DNA from: Pisolithus tinctorius
Lineage: Eukaryota; Basidiomycota; Agaricomycetes; Boletales; Pisolithaceae
Reading direction: 5' to 3'
NCBI GenBank assembly: GCA_024663395.1
Contig: JANFAH010000065.1
Coordinates: forward strand, 124,001 to 188,000
DNA length: 64,000 nucleotides
The notes under the pieces are model-generated. The model did not search any database. It saw only the letters and a program-made list of their open reading frames with translations, and had not been told where the DNA came from. Below are positions 33,040 through 44,558 of this stretch, piece after piece. Position 1 is the stretch's first letter, and each line of letters opens with the position of its first letter. Both the position numbers and the translations under genes were made by a program.

Positions 33040-36000
33040 CAAGTTCAGTGCTTCCAGTGATAACCATATGATTGTCCATGAATTTAAATCAGAATTTGAA
33101 ATTTGACTCCCCCTTTGGAATATCATTTGAACAGTCATTTCACACTGCCATATACTTGTTCAAATCTGAGGTAAGTCAAGACTGAGCTGAGCCTCTTTCC
33201 CACAAGACCTGAATACTTCCAACTGCATGCAATTGTGTTCCACAGTACCCCTGTGAGATGCCAGGTTTGTATAGATAAAGAATCACAATATCCAGTGTGC
33301 CTTCGTGGATATATAAACCCCTAACCTCAAAACAATTTTCCAATGCAGTTTGCACTCCCGCACGAACACTCTACGTACACGGCATCGTGGCGCGCTATGA
33401 GCCTGCCGTTTGCTTGCTGGTCCATCAGCGATTCTCTCTTTGCCTAGACATCATTTACATAAACGGTGGATCCGTATGTGAAGCTACATGTTACTCACCT
33501 CCGCATCCCCATAGTACGAGAAACAGAGTTCTTCCCATGGTTCGACGTCACGGACAGTAAATACGGCCAGTAGTGGCTTATTGATATCCGCGTCATTAAT
33601 GTAGCAAGCAGTAATTTCGCAATTAGGATCACAGCTATGGTTCTGTGACATGTCAGCCACCATTAGGAAGAAGGAACGGAGAACATACCAAGAACCGTGT
33701 GAACTGGGAAACAATTAGTCAACGGCAAGCAAGAGTTAGATGCTGGAGCATACATTTCCTGCATGGTAAGCGTCTACCGTATACAGATTCTCGTAGTCAT
33801 TTTCATCTTTAAGGCCGAGCTTGAGATGGTGAAAATCGATTGAAAATAGGTAAGTGCGGCCGAAAACATTGTAGAGCCTGGGATCGAGTTAAACAGCAGG
33901 AACTCAATGAAGACTACTACGCACAGTCCACGCGCCTCCCCCTCTTGTTCTGTCAGAAGCTCCCCTGCGTATATTCCAATGTACGACCCTCTTGGTATCT
34001 TCTTTCGGCCTGCAAATACTCCTGTTCCAATATCAGTTTTGCATCGGACAGCTCTTCAATGTTGCCTACATACCCCAGCCTTTCCGTTCAGTCCTGACGA
34101 TATTGACTGGCCAGATCCTTCCGTTCTGAACGACCTATCAAAACGCGGTTATTTCTTACCCATAATGTGAGGTCAAGACCTTACCCGATTTGGACAATCA
34201 TGATCACAATCACAGAACTGGTTGCACTCGAAGATAGGGCACCCTTCCCGTTGGAGAATCCCTCTGCTGTCATACACGAACGGGGATCCAGGCCATGTTG
34301 CCGGAAATAAACCGTCGCGGATGTACGGTTCAAGCCATTGTAGCTGCCGCTTTGCGCATGCGCACCTTTTTGAATTCGGGTCGCATTTGCCTTGACACCC
34401 GCAACTCACAAGATTACGGACGTCAGGAGGTGGCACGCCTTCTCCGAACCATATCTTGTTTGTGTATACAAATTCCCATGGCGGCGTGACCTCTTCTCCT
34501 ATCCCGTTGTCGTATACCTTGATAGGCGGAGCGTCCGGCTCATCATCCATGGCTTCTAGAATCATTTGTTCAAAAATTGTGCGGGAAAACTTTGAATTAC
34601 GATATGACTCGGGCAAGGCATTCATGTGGTCTTGCAGACTATGAGGAAGATCCCTCGCACGGTTGTACGTGGGTGGGAGAAGTCGTTGAGATGCCGTGAA
34701 GGATTGCCAAGTTATGACAGGATAACCACCAATGTACTCGGAGTCACCGAGGGCCGAGGGTTGCTCTGGCTGTTTGATAGCGTCTGCGGTGGAAACGATA
34801 TCCATCGGGGGTGGTTCCGTGGAGGACAGGGATCTAGATAGAGAATGATGACGAGAGGACCGTCGGCGGGGAGAACGCCCGGAGAGAGTTTCGGGTGGCG
34901 GGCCGGACCTGCTGCCAGCGAGGAAATGATTGTCTTCGGACATGGTTTCCTGTGGGTGATGAGAAGAAATGCATCCCACTACCAGATTAACACGTACATT
35001 TAGCCTTGCATCCACTGGTGCTATGCTGGTATCGTCACCACCTGGCGTCATCACTGGTGTTCGGTGGTTCGGCACAAGGCTATCTCTGGGCGCTACAACC
35101 GAGTCCGGCCCTCCAGCGGGTAAAATCTGTCCGATGTGGTAATTTTCGGCTACCACGGCTATTTCAACGCCCGTAGCAAGTACACCAGACTATCAGATCC
35201 GCTTTAGCATTCAAAAGGCTTGGAGATATTTCACCCCTACCTCTGCAAGAGGCCTGGGATATCCTTCCGGGGGTGGATAGGCTTCGGGCTCACCAGGTTC
35301 GGAGTCGGCCTCAGCCAGTTCAAGTAACTGGTCAGCATTAAAGCCGGCGTGGAGATGGTCGGTTCGCACCTCGACACTAGTTTCATCGTCAACGTCGCAG
35401 TTATTCTGTGAACCATCACGTTGTGGGGACTGGCTTTCCTCGGTAGCTTCGCTAGTCACGTCATCGAACTGCGAGGGCTGCCACATGCTTGATACCGGGA
35501 CCAAGGATGACGACGGAGCTCTGAGAACAGAAGATGGCGCACCATTCCTACCACGCTGCATTTTGACGATGAATTCCTCGAATGAGACACTAATTGACCG
35601 TCGAGGCGAACTCTGCGACGGAGATGAACCATCGGACCTCATCCGAGCCAAGGGAGATCGCTGTGTGCCAGGCAACTTAGATATGAACTCCTGGAACGAA
35701 ACGGGGACGCGACGGGGCAAAGCGGGGCTCGTTGGACGTCGAGGAGTAGCAATTGATGCGGAGGTGGCAGTTGTAGTTATAGCAAGGCTGGGAACATCAG
35801 CTGGAACATGTAGCGAGGGCTCCATTGCAGCCGAGCGTATGGAGCTGGATGGTTCAGACCCAGGTCTGGGCGCATGGTGCACTATCGCTTCAGAGGGTGA
35901 AAGCTTCGGCTCCGGTTTGGGTAGTCGCTTGTCATGAAACAACGACCTCAAGGGAGTAAGTGAGGGGGGTTCCCCGGGAATCCGAGGGGACTGCTGACGA

Positions 36001-38745
36001 GGCCGAGACTCTCGTGATGCTTTGGATTGGGATAGAGTGAGCGGAGGCTCGACTCCATCGGACGCAAGTGGCTGGGAGGTTGTCTGCTCCAGTTTCTTCT
36101 CTGCCTGAGGGACAGGTTCCTTGCTCTTTTGACGAGCCACCTTTGCCTGCAGGTGATCCCGCCGAATTTGGTTTAATGTATCAACGAGAGATGCACTCGA
36201 AAGAGGCGGTGGTCTGCATGGTGGGGGAATTGGCGAGCAGGGAGTGGTCGAGTGTGATTGTACGGCTGGGGTGGCAGACGTCGATTTCGATGGTGATTTG
36301 CGAGACCAGACCGGGAGTAGCGCAACTGAGGGTTGTACGGACGGCGATGAGTCTCGTTTCCAGGATGGAAGAGTGGAGTTCTCGGATCCGGAAGGCCTAG
36401 AAGGCAGTGTGTGCTCAGCTTGAGGGTGTTCACAGTCTTCAAGTGACGCTAGTCCGACAGACAAAAGTGCCGCAGGAGCGCTTGTGGATGTTTGTGAGGA
36501 ATCCTCAGCACCAGGATATTCCTTCGCCAGTTCCGTCGGTAGGCGTGTTTATACCGATGCTGAGTCACTCACCTTCACAGATGTACCATCGTCAGGTGCA
36601 ATCATCTCGATTATACTCTTAGAAATCAGTGGCGTAGAGGCGGTTTGAATCGAGGTGCTTGGCCCAAAAGCACGGGAGAAAAAGGAGCTTTGGGAGTTCT
36701 CCGGACGATTGAATCGCACTGAATAAGATGAGACATCTGGCAGCACGAATTCTTTGGAAATGGATGGAACTTTCCGAGGTAGTGCAAAAGTTGTGTCAGG
36801 CATTCGACCGCCAGTAGTATTTGAGGACAGCTCGGAAGACTGAGCTCGAGTCAATGACTGAAGCAGTACAAAAACCTCGTGTGAAGCAACCCCCACCTTG
36901 CTGGAAGAGTTGATACAACTGAGTGCGATCGTCTTTGACCCGGGAAAGTCCTGTAGATCCTCTCTGGCATCCTTATTTCCACCATGCTCTTCCACTGCGA
37001 CATCTGCGTTGACTTGCACACCCATTACTCCACGCCGCTCCTCACATGCCCCCGCCGCCGGATGCCGTCTATCAACATCAAGATCCGTATCCGCCATGTC
37101 GTTGCCTACATTGCCGGGATCGAGGTCGATGTCGCCGAACGCGCGATCAACTGTTGTCACCATTCCTATCAGTGGGCTGATGGGTGGCGTGATGCACTTA
37201 CGGGTGTCGTCAATGTCAGGCCGTCTCGGAGACGTGGGCAGAGAACAAGTGCGAGGTGGTGAAGGCATTGAGGATGCTGGTGAAGCAAAGCAGGGCCCAA
37301 TGTCCATATCGTAGTCGGCCATTGAGCCATCAGGGTCAGCATTTGCTAAGCTGCCAAGCTCGGACACGGAAATAGACTGCAGTTCCGAGCTTCCTTCTGG
37401 TTGTGCTTCGACGGTGGTACTAGCAGATAGTGTAGTTGTGGTGGATGGTCGATGTTCCTGGGTGACGGAAGACGTAGCCACTGGGTTGTCATCATCGCTG
37501 TCTAAAATAGTTATGAAATCAGATGCGCGGCGTGGTACCGTGCTAGGGGCTTTCTTTGTACTGCGAAATATTGGCGCGCTTCGACGCCGCACACGAACGG
37601 GCGAACGTGGACAATTGCCTTCTGAACCACTTGATATGATTATTAAATCGCGAGATCCTTTGGACATGGTTGTGCTATTCTCAAGAACCGCACCAGTGCT
37701 GTGCGGACCATGCCCACCGTCAGAGTCAGTGAGCTCGATGACTTCAGGATTGCTTCGCTGTCTTTCAGTGTCAAGCGGGCGGAAGTGTGCCAGTAAAGCG
37801 TTACGGTTGACTACAAGAGCTGTAAAAGGGGTGCGCATTAGTAAGGAACTAACCAGCAGGGAGTGACAGGACTTACCCTTCCTTTTGGGTCGGACGCGCG
37901 TGCAAGCAGGAGAATCTGGGTCGTCTGGAAAACTTAAGGTGAACAATGTTCGACATGCGATACTGTAGAAGGCATGGACAAGGTTGATGGAAACGTAGAA
38001 AGTTGTAAAACGAAAAAAAAAAAAAAAACATACTGGATGTTTGAGCACCTTGCAATAACAATCCAGTGGAGATTCGTGGACGACCATTTACCTTCTTGCG
38101 AGCGACGACACGGTTCGTGGGTGCAGGCATGCCACGACGTGAGTCCCTCTGGACACCAATATCCTTGTCTTTCTTCTGCACCGCTAGCCTCTCCTTCGTA
38201 TTAGCCTGCCTGACGACCTGGGTCAGTGTTCCCCCAAACTCGTCCGAACTGGAACTTCCGACGAAAGTCGACTTCGTGGAAGTGGCCTTGTCTATCGCGT
38301 GTGTTGAAAGGGTGCATTGCTCGTTCACAGAAGGCCGTGTGCCGGAGGGACCACCAGTCTCCTCACCGTCGCTACTCTCCACACCCTGCGCCCAACGACT
38401 AGTTTTAGACGGCTCGGTGAGCCCAAGGCGGCGAAATTTGTTGGCGCGGAGCTCATTGGAAGGACTGTACTGGGCTTTGCGTTTTTGGAGAGGCGGGTCC
38501 GTTAATTCCTTCTCCACTTCCAGTTCGTCATCCCCATCGACGTCGCCAGAGGACACAACAGATGATGCATCAGTTGGTTCTGGATACATTAAAGGAGGTT
38601 TCCTTGAGTGTACTGGAAGACGTACGACCGTGGCGACCCACCTCGTAGAGTAGTCCAAGTAGGACCTGGGGAAGGACCTGTCGACATGCCAGATCTATGC
38701 TTTCGATTAACGAGTAACACCGTGAAACTATGACCACATATACCA
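33040..38745. repeat. Segmental duplication, right copy (SET locus 2)
   Basis: Direct copy of 16,050-21,765. From about 33,040 to 33,320 the copy is stripped of CpG relative to the left copy; from about 33,330 to 38,700 CpG is ordinary. Transposons lie directly outside on the left; a decayed Myb-type gene lies on the right. Confidence 0.88.
33327..38687 (-). CDS. SET-domain histone H3K9 methyltransferase-like protein (SUV39/Clr4 class), copy 2
   Basis: Would transfer methyl groups to histone H3 lysine 9 in heterochromatin. A very long N-terminus rich in Ser, Pro, Thr and acidic runs (38,658-35,200) precedes the catalytic part. Pre-SET zinc cluster: SCGCQGKCDPNSKRCACAK, GCPIFECNQFCDCDHDCPN. 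SET: SYIGIYAGELLTEQEGEA, YTVDAYHAGN, then a 15-nt micro-exon (FTRFL) spliced to NHSCDPNCEITACYI, then VEPWEELCFSYYGD. Post-SET: VECSCGSANCIGKLF before the stop at 33,327-33,329. Compared with copy 1 there is a 2-nt insertion near 38,620-38,630, so the first exon from ATG 38,687 shifts frame. A downstream start near 38,658 (MDYSTRWVATVV) or splicing must compensate. Otherwise no lesion was seen. H3K9 specificity is inferred from the pre-SET and post-SET zinc motifs. Confidence 0.82.
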
Positions 38746-39012
38746 GCAGTTAGTGACATGCAGTGTGCATCATCCAGTAAGGGAACATATGATATATGTC
38801 ATGCTATTATTTAACTACTATGTGCATCCTAGTATCTGCAAAACAGTTGAACTACAGCATTCCTGGACACTGTCAGGCCAGGTCTGTAAGAGCTAGTTCC
38901 ATAATGAAGTCCCACAAAGAATCCAGGTGAAAAAACCCAAAAAAAAGTCCCAGGCCTTCATAACATAAGCATACAGTTCAAGCAGAGCCCCAATTTAGGA
39001 GGAGAGCATCTA

Positions 39013-39824
39013 GTGAATGGCCAAGATGCCATGCTAGAGGTGGGGTTATGCATCAAAGCTCCACTTGTACAGCATCTACTCTTGCTTCTCCCACCATTCA
39101 TTGCCATGCCCCCTCATAAAGCAGTGAAATCATCTGACCACAAGGGTAAATCTCATAGTTCATGGTCCCCAGATGGCCACTTGATGCATGTGTCATGGTC
39201 AGATAAGGATATGTTTGCTCTTCTTGACTTCATCAATTCCCACAAGGCAACTGCTGGTGACAGTTTGAATTTCAAGGTGGCATTTTGGAATGCCTGTGCA
39301 GCTTCTCTGATGCTTGCAAACCCTGAAAAAGGGAGGCCCAAAACCCCTAAATCATGTAAAGAAAAATGGAAAAGGGTGCATGAGTCAGTCAAATGACAGA
39401 ATAACTAGCTGATATCACACAGCTACAAAGTACATACATGGTTGTTGATCATCTCAGCTGTTCATCTGGATTTGTGTATTCCCTGAAGTCAGGGGCTGAT
39501 GTTGGTGTTGCAAATGAGAATTCATGGGATGGTTATGTGAAGGTATGATTCAATCTGATCAGATTGAATGTCCATGCTAATGGTGACATCAACAGGTCCA
39601 CAAGGATGCAGCCCCTTATAAAAACAAGGGATGGCTATTCTATGACAGGATGAGTGCACTCATACCTTCCAAATGCAAGAGCTTGAATCACTTTTCAGCA
39701 TTGAGTATCAATGATTCTTCTGGAGGCCCATCCTGCACCAGGTTGAGTTCTTCCAACAGCAAGAGCATGGGGAACAACACACTGTCCCTGGGGTCACCTT
39801 CCATTGACCTCACAATACCAGTGC
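39013..39824 (+). pseudogene. Myb/SANT-like DNA-binding protein, decayed and truncated
   Basis: After a start near MPPHKAVKSSDHKGKSHSS comes a Myb/SANT-like domain (VSWSDKDMFALLDFINSHK, FWNACAASLM, PKTPKSCKEKWKRVHE). After a break it continues as ENSWDGYVKVHKDAAPYKN, then GWLFYDRMSALIPSK. This is the pattern of the trihelix/Myb proteins that accompany PIF/Harbinger-like transposons and are widespread in Agaricomycetes. They bind DNA in the nucleus. A TGA near 39,396 and a stop-rich stretch break the frame, although one break may be an intron. TE-B copy ii cuts the 3' end at 39,825. Confidence 0.6.
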
Positions 39825-41221
39825 TGTGAGTCAAAGTGAGGTTCAGTGGTGGAAACCAACCAAAACCAACACAAAAGACAAAAAGAGCAAGTGGTGGTGT
39901 GCCTATGCAGTACCTAGATGGTAGAACCTTTTATTTGGGTGGGTTTTTGCAAGCTACAACACTCAAAGATGAGTGCTGAGGGTTGGGGGTGCTCCTGATG
40001 AAGAGGGAGCAGGAATGTGATAGAATGCGATAGGGTAGACTGCTGTCAGCCTACAGAAGGATGGATGGCGACTTAATTTGATTCTCTGAGCTGCGCTGAG
40101 CTCAGGGAGGACTTGGAGTGAAGTAGATGGATGATAGACGAGGACAAGTGAAGTAGACAATAGTTAGACCCTTAATAAAGCCTCAACTATCAAAACTGAT
40201 GAATGATTCACTGAGTGATGATAAAATGCGAGCAAGAGGGGCTCTCTGATGTCTTCTTCTTTTTCAGCTATCTAAGTACAGTGATTTATATACAGTACAG
40301 GGGCATTGCCTATGGAAAACAAGGTGCAAACACTTGGTAAGTGATTGGTAACTGATGAGTAAGGAATGTAAGTGATGGGTAATCATCTTAGAAAGCATTG
40401 GTGAGCATTGGTAAGGCTAAGTAAGCCAAAAAGTGAAGAATCAGTAAGCAAGGTCAAAAGATTGGTAAGTATTGGCAATAGGTGAGTCAAAGACAGTCAG
40501 AATGTCAAAGTATGAGTCAAGTAATGTCAGGAACTGGGAAAGTGCACTGGAATCACATTAGGGGGAGGCTGTGCATGTCACATCTCAAAGAGATCTCCTT
40601 TGGGCCAAAGTGGGATGACAGAGAGGCAGTGCTGATCTGATGCCAATACAGTACATCCAAAAGTGGACAGGGTGAGTCAGATGTCAACAGGGGTCAAGTT
40701 TTGGGGGTCTGTGGGGTGACAGGAGCATAGGGGATTGCAACCTTCCCCCCCAAACCATCCTCTCAGTGAAGCAAACAGATACTTCATGAATGAGGCTCTG
40801 TTGGAAGAGAGGATGAAGGGGGAGCATCTTCTGCTGTATCTTGCAACAAGGAGGCAAGATGTGCATCATACTCATCATGGATGCGATCAGGGAGAGTGGA
40901 GAACAGTAGATTATACTGTAGCTGTTGCAATTTTGGGAGAATGATAGTCTTTGGACATTGCTCAAGTTGTGTGGCCGAGATGCAAAGGTTGTGTAACTAC
41001 ACGAGTAGGTACAGGGGAGATGTGTACAGGTAGATCTAATGAGAGATGTGGTGTGGGGTGGCTAGAGTGACTGGGGGAAGCACAAAGTGCTTTCTGGCTC
41101 CAAATGGCAGTGATGACCTGCTGGTGGGTGTGAGCTGCAAATCCCCATGCTGTAGGAGTGGCAGGACTGACAATGCATGCAGTGAGCACTGTTACCCATG
41201 ATTTAGGAGGAGGGGTGATGC

Positions 41222-42883
41222 TCACCGAGTGGTCATCACACTGGAGGCAATGTGTACTGGAGGAAGTTGTTGTGCAGGTTGGGTTCGGATTGTAGATAGG
41301 GGGCTAGGATTTGAGCATGCCTTCACCTTGATGACATCAAAAGGTATGTTCCTGAGGAGGTACTCTAAGGTCAAGCCTATGTGTATGCCGTGCCCTTTGA
41401 GGGGGGGCAGACCTGCTTTCTTGAGAGCCGATTCGAGTGTTTTCAAGAAGGTGTGTCTGGTGAGGGGGTGATGACCATTCTTGGTGTGATAGGTGAAGAG
41501 GTGGCCTGATTGGGGAGGATCGTTGATTTCGAAGTGCCTTTCTAGGGCCGTCTGTGGGTCGGTTGGGCTGACTTGCTTGGCCCAACTGACATCCTTGCCT
41601 GCAGGTGTGGTCTTTGTATGGGGAATATGGAAGTTGGTGACTTCTAGGCCTTGTCTGTCGCATTGAATGCTGACGTTCTGGTGGGTTATGTGTAGGGATG
41701 GGTTGAAGGCTTTGAGGTTGGGTATGGTGAACTTGCTGGTGTGCATGGTAGCGAAGAAGATGGTCATTAGACAAGCAAAAATGGCAGCATTGAGGGGAAT
41801 GTTCAGGTCTAAGTTGGCATGGATTTTTGCGATGACCTTGATTGTGTATGGCTCATGCAGCGGTTGTTTGGATGCGGGAGGGGATAGGTATTTGGAGGCT
41901 TTGAGCAAGGTGTTGGTCTCGATTTTGTTGAGAGCCCAGGGTATTCTGTGGATGATATGCCAGGTGCGCACACCATTGAGGTAGTTGACTATGGTTGTGT
42001 TTGCATAAAGACCAGCCATGGTTGATATGAAGAATGCTATCAGGTCTGAGGATGCCAGAGTGCACTGGTCTTCAGGAATGCCCTTAGCATCACAGAATGT
42101 ATGGAAAGCAAGGAGACCTGAGCCATATGTTTCTCTGGTGGAGTCAGACCAGGCATGAGTGATGATGTCATATATGCACTGTGTATCTGTTGCTGAGAAA
42201 GGGAGGGCTGGGGATTGATGGTTGAGGGGTTTCCATGCCATCAAGCATTCCTTGGTGGGACACTGGGGACAAGGGTTTGGGGGTGGGATGTGGGGAGGGT
42301 CTAGGTGGGAGAGGGAGGATGTGGGGGCTGGGGGTGGGAGGGGGGTGATAGGGAGAGGTATAATCAGAGGTTGGGTGCTTTGGATGAGGGAGGTCAGTCG
42401 TATGGGGTGGGGGGGATTGCTGGGATGGTTAGGTTGCTGAGTGTTGGTTGATGTCACTGATGAGGTGCCAGATGGGTGGGGGAATTGGGATTGGGGGGAG
42501 GAGAAGACGAAAGGAGGGATATACTCTGCATGAAATAGGGTCAGCTGGGTTGTGACCACTTGGAAGGTATCAGGTATGCAGGGTGCACTTTGCGAGGCCC
42601 AGGGCATGGTGGATGCATTTGAAGGCTTCATTTGTGGGGTGGTTGTGGCTCCTGCCTCGCTTCCAGCCTTCGACAACTCCCTGGTTGTCTCTGTGAACTT
42701 GGAAATGAATGTTGGAGGCTCCAGCATCAAGGATTGTGAGTGTGAGCAGCTCGAGGCTGATAGCTTCTGCCCAGCCAATATCTCGCCCATCAGACTTCCA
42801 ATTGGGTCTGAGGGTCCATGCTCTCCAATGGCCTTGTAGCATGATTCCAATCCCTGTTGATGAGCTCGCATCGGAGAAGGCAA
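41222..42883 (-). pseudogene. DIRS tyrosine recombinase, catalytic residues lost
   Basis: The upstream part is a Pro/Ser-rich linker. The recombinase homology starts near YDIITHAWSDSTRETYGSGL (SAM-like N-terminal domain, with ITHAWSxSTRxTYGSGL) and continues FHTFCDAKGIPEDQCTLAS, TTIVNYLNGVRTWHIIH and the catalytic fold. The first catalytic Arg is expected in FATMRTSEF, but here the sequence is FATMHTSKF. The second box, normally H-x-x-R, is HGIHIG. Both changes are Arg to His, as CpG decay of a CGY codon gives. After FDVIKVKA the expected end with the catalytic Tyr is replaced by an out-of-frame tail. The enzyme is therefore dead. The assignment by fold pattern is good. Confidence 0.82.
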
Positions 42884-44558
42884 GGAAATCCGCTATGGGT
42901 TGTGGGATGGGGAGGGGGGAGGGAATGATTGGAGGACTTAGCTTTGTGCACCACCATTTTAGGTTGTCTGCGGTGCCGCTGGGTGGTGTTCTGGGCTTGA
43001 AAGGTTCGTCTCCGAAGATACCCAGCATTGCCTCGAGGTTTATTATGTAGGGCCATCCTTCAGAATGAATTAGGGTCACATGTATGAGTTTGCTGTGGAG
43101 CTTCTGGACTTCTTTGAGGTTGTGCATGCACTTGGCATTCCATGTGTTGATCGTGAGGATGTATTTGAGGCACTTTGATTCGGTTAGCTGAATGGTGTGG
43201 TTGACAAGGTCCCAGGTGAAGCCTATGAAAGTGGGTCCTGTGGAGAAGGGGACATCCTTGGACACTTCCCATGGGATACCCAGTTGCTGGGATATTTGGT
43301 CAATGTCCTTGATGTTGTAGGTGAATTGGTAGTCTTTGGCCAATCTTGGGGATGAGTGCACCAAGTCTTTGATGGGCTGAGTGTAGTCTTTGTTGTGCTC
43401 TTTGGGTTGGCCATCTGGGAGGGGAGCGCCTGCGAACCAGTGCTGACCTCCTTTGACTACCCTACCCTCACCAGAGGTGATGGCTGAAGCAATCTTGCCA
43501 CACTCTAGGTTAAATGTTTGAAGTGTGTGTCTCAGTATGCAAAGGAAGAAGTGATCGTCTACCCATCTTAGTATCGGGCCTATGTCATGGGCTCTCATGA
43601 TATCAGTGCCTGCGGAACCAATGTTGCCATAAATGCCACCAGACGTGGCAAAACCAAAGCACAGGGATGTATCTATGGCGAAAAGACTGTCTGAAATTTG
43701 GACTACTAGCACATGCCACTGTGAAGGATGGATGGGAACTGTACAGTACACTTTGGAAATGTCCCTGACTGCGCCCTGGGACCCTGGAGGTAGGCGCAAA
43801 ATGAGTGCTGTTACTATGGGGAATATACTGTATGATGTCAGGTATAGATTGGTGTTGATGTACGAATTAATGGAGGGAGGGGATGAAGAGGGAGGGTGTG
43901 GGAAGGATAGGTTCTGGATGAGATGGTAGTGACCTGGTCTGCCTGGTTTGGGTATGATGGAGATGGAGGATGATTGGAAGTGACCAAGGTTGCTCTGGAT
44001 CTCTGACATGGTGTATGGGCCGAGGTATCTACCTTTGGCAAACTCTTTATGTACGGCTTTGCTGAATGCTGCTTGGTGTTCTAGGGTGGTGTGGCTGTTT
44101 GGCAGGGTGTATGTATGCGGAAGGGGGGGTATGTTAGCAGAGAAGCCATGATGCATGCCTTGGACAATGTTTGTATAGCAATTTAATAGGCCGCAGGATG
44201 CGAGGGCTGTGTGCCATGCCTCAGGTTTGTAGGGGGTTAGTGCTTGTGTGCTTCTGCATGTGATGGCATTGCTGAGCTCCATGTTTGCAGCTCCCGCACC
44301 CCGAGCATTCATGTTTGACAGATTTGTGTGAGAGGCCACAGCCATTGGGTTTTTGCCAATCGCTGCATAGGATATGCCCTTTGCCATCAATGACACGGCC
44401 TTCTGTGGTGTGCCTAGCATGCATGGGAGAGCTGTCCCATAGGCTGGGGTTGTTGCATTCATGGATTTGGTCGGGGTGGCACCTGAGGCATATGGGGCAT
44501 GCTGATTTCGGTTGGGGTGGGGGTCCTGGGGATTGTTTGCAGGAAGGGGGTGAGGCAT
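42570..44558 (-). CDS. DIRS reverse transcriptase-RNase H
   Basis: The open frame contains the RT fingers (GRYLGPYTMSEIQ, SISIIPKPGRPGHYHLIQN), a palm with the active-site box ILRWVDDHFFLC (xVDD, usual for DIRS types), and an FIGFTWD thumb-side motif. RNase H follows: FLAFSDASSSTGIGIML, AEAISLELLTLTI, FQVHRDNQGVVEGWKRG, with Asp, Glu and Asp in the expected places. It would copy element RNA into DNA. The first about 45 residues are in a frame different from the ORF1 zinc region, so the true start is probably downstream of 44,450. The frame overlaps the recombinase frame by about 310 bp. It stays open although the partner recombinase is dead. Confidence 0.85.
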   Translation of the reverse strand: MPHPLPANNPQDPHPNRNQHAPYASGATPTKSMNATTPAYGTALPCMLGTPQKAVSLMAKGISYAAIGKNPMAVASHTNLSNMNARGAGAANMELSNAITCRSTQALTPYKPEAWHTALASCGLLNCYTNIVQGMHHGFSANIPPLPHTYTLPNSHTTLEHQAAFSKAVHKEFAKGRYLGPYTMSEIQSNLGHFQSSSISIIPKPGRPGHYHLIQNLSFPHPPSSSPPSINSYINTNLYLTSYSIFPIVTALILRLPPGSQGAVRDISKVYCTVPIHPSQWHVLVVQISDSLFAIDTSLCFGFATSGGIYGNIGSAGTDIMRAHDIGPILRWVDDHFFLCILRHTLQTFNLECGKIASAITSGEGRVVKGGQHWFAGAPLPDGQPKEHNKDYTQPIKDLVHSSPRLAKDYQFTYNIKDIDQISQQLGIPWEVSKDVPFSTGPTFIGFTWDLVNHTIQLTESKCLKYILTINTWNAKCMHNLKEVQKLHSKLIHVTLIHSEGWPYIINLEAMLGIFGDEPFKPRTPPSGTADNLKWWCTKLSPPIIPSPLPIPQPIADFLAFSDASSSTGIGIMLQGHWRAWTLRPNWKSDGRDIGWAEAISLELLTLTILDAGASNIHFQVHRDNQGVVEGWKRGRSHNHPTNEAFKCIHHALGLAKCTLHT

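Noticed and set aside
41229..41471. Plus-strand frames across the DIRS element (for example 41,229-41,471 and 42,552-42,839)
   Set aside because: They are antisense shadows of the recombinase and RT frames, which carry recognisable motifs.
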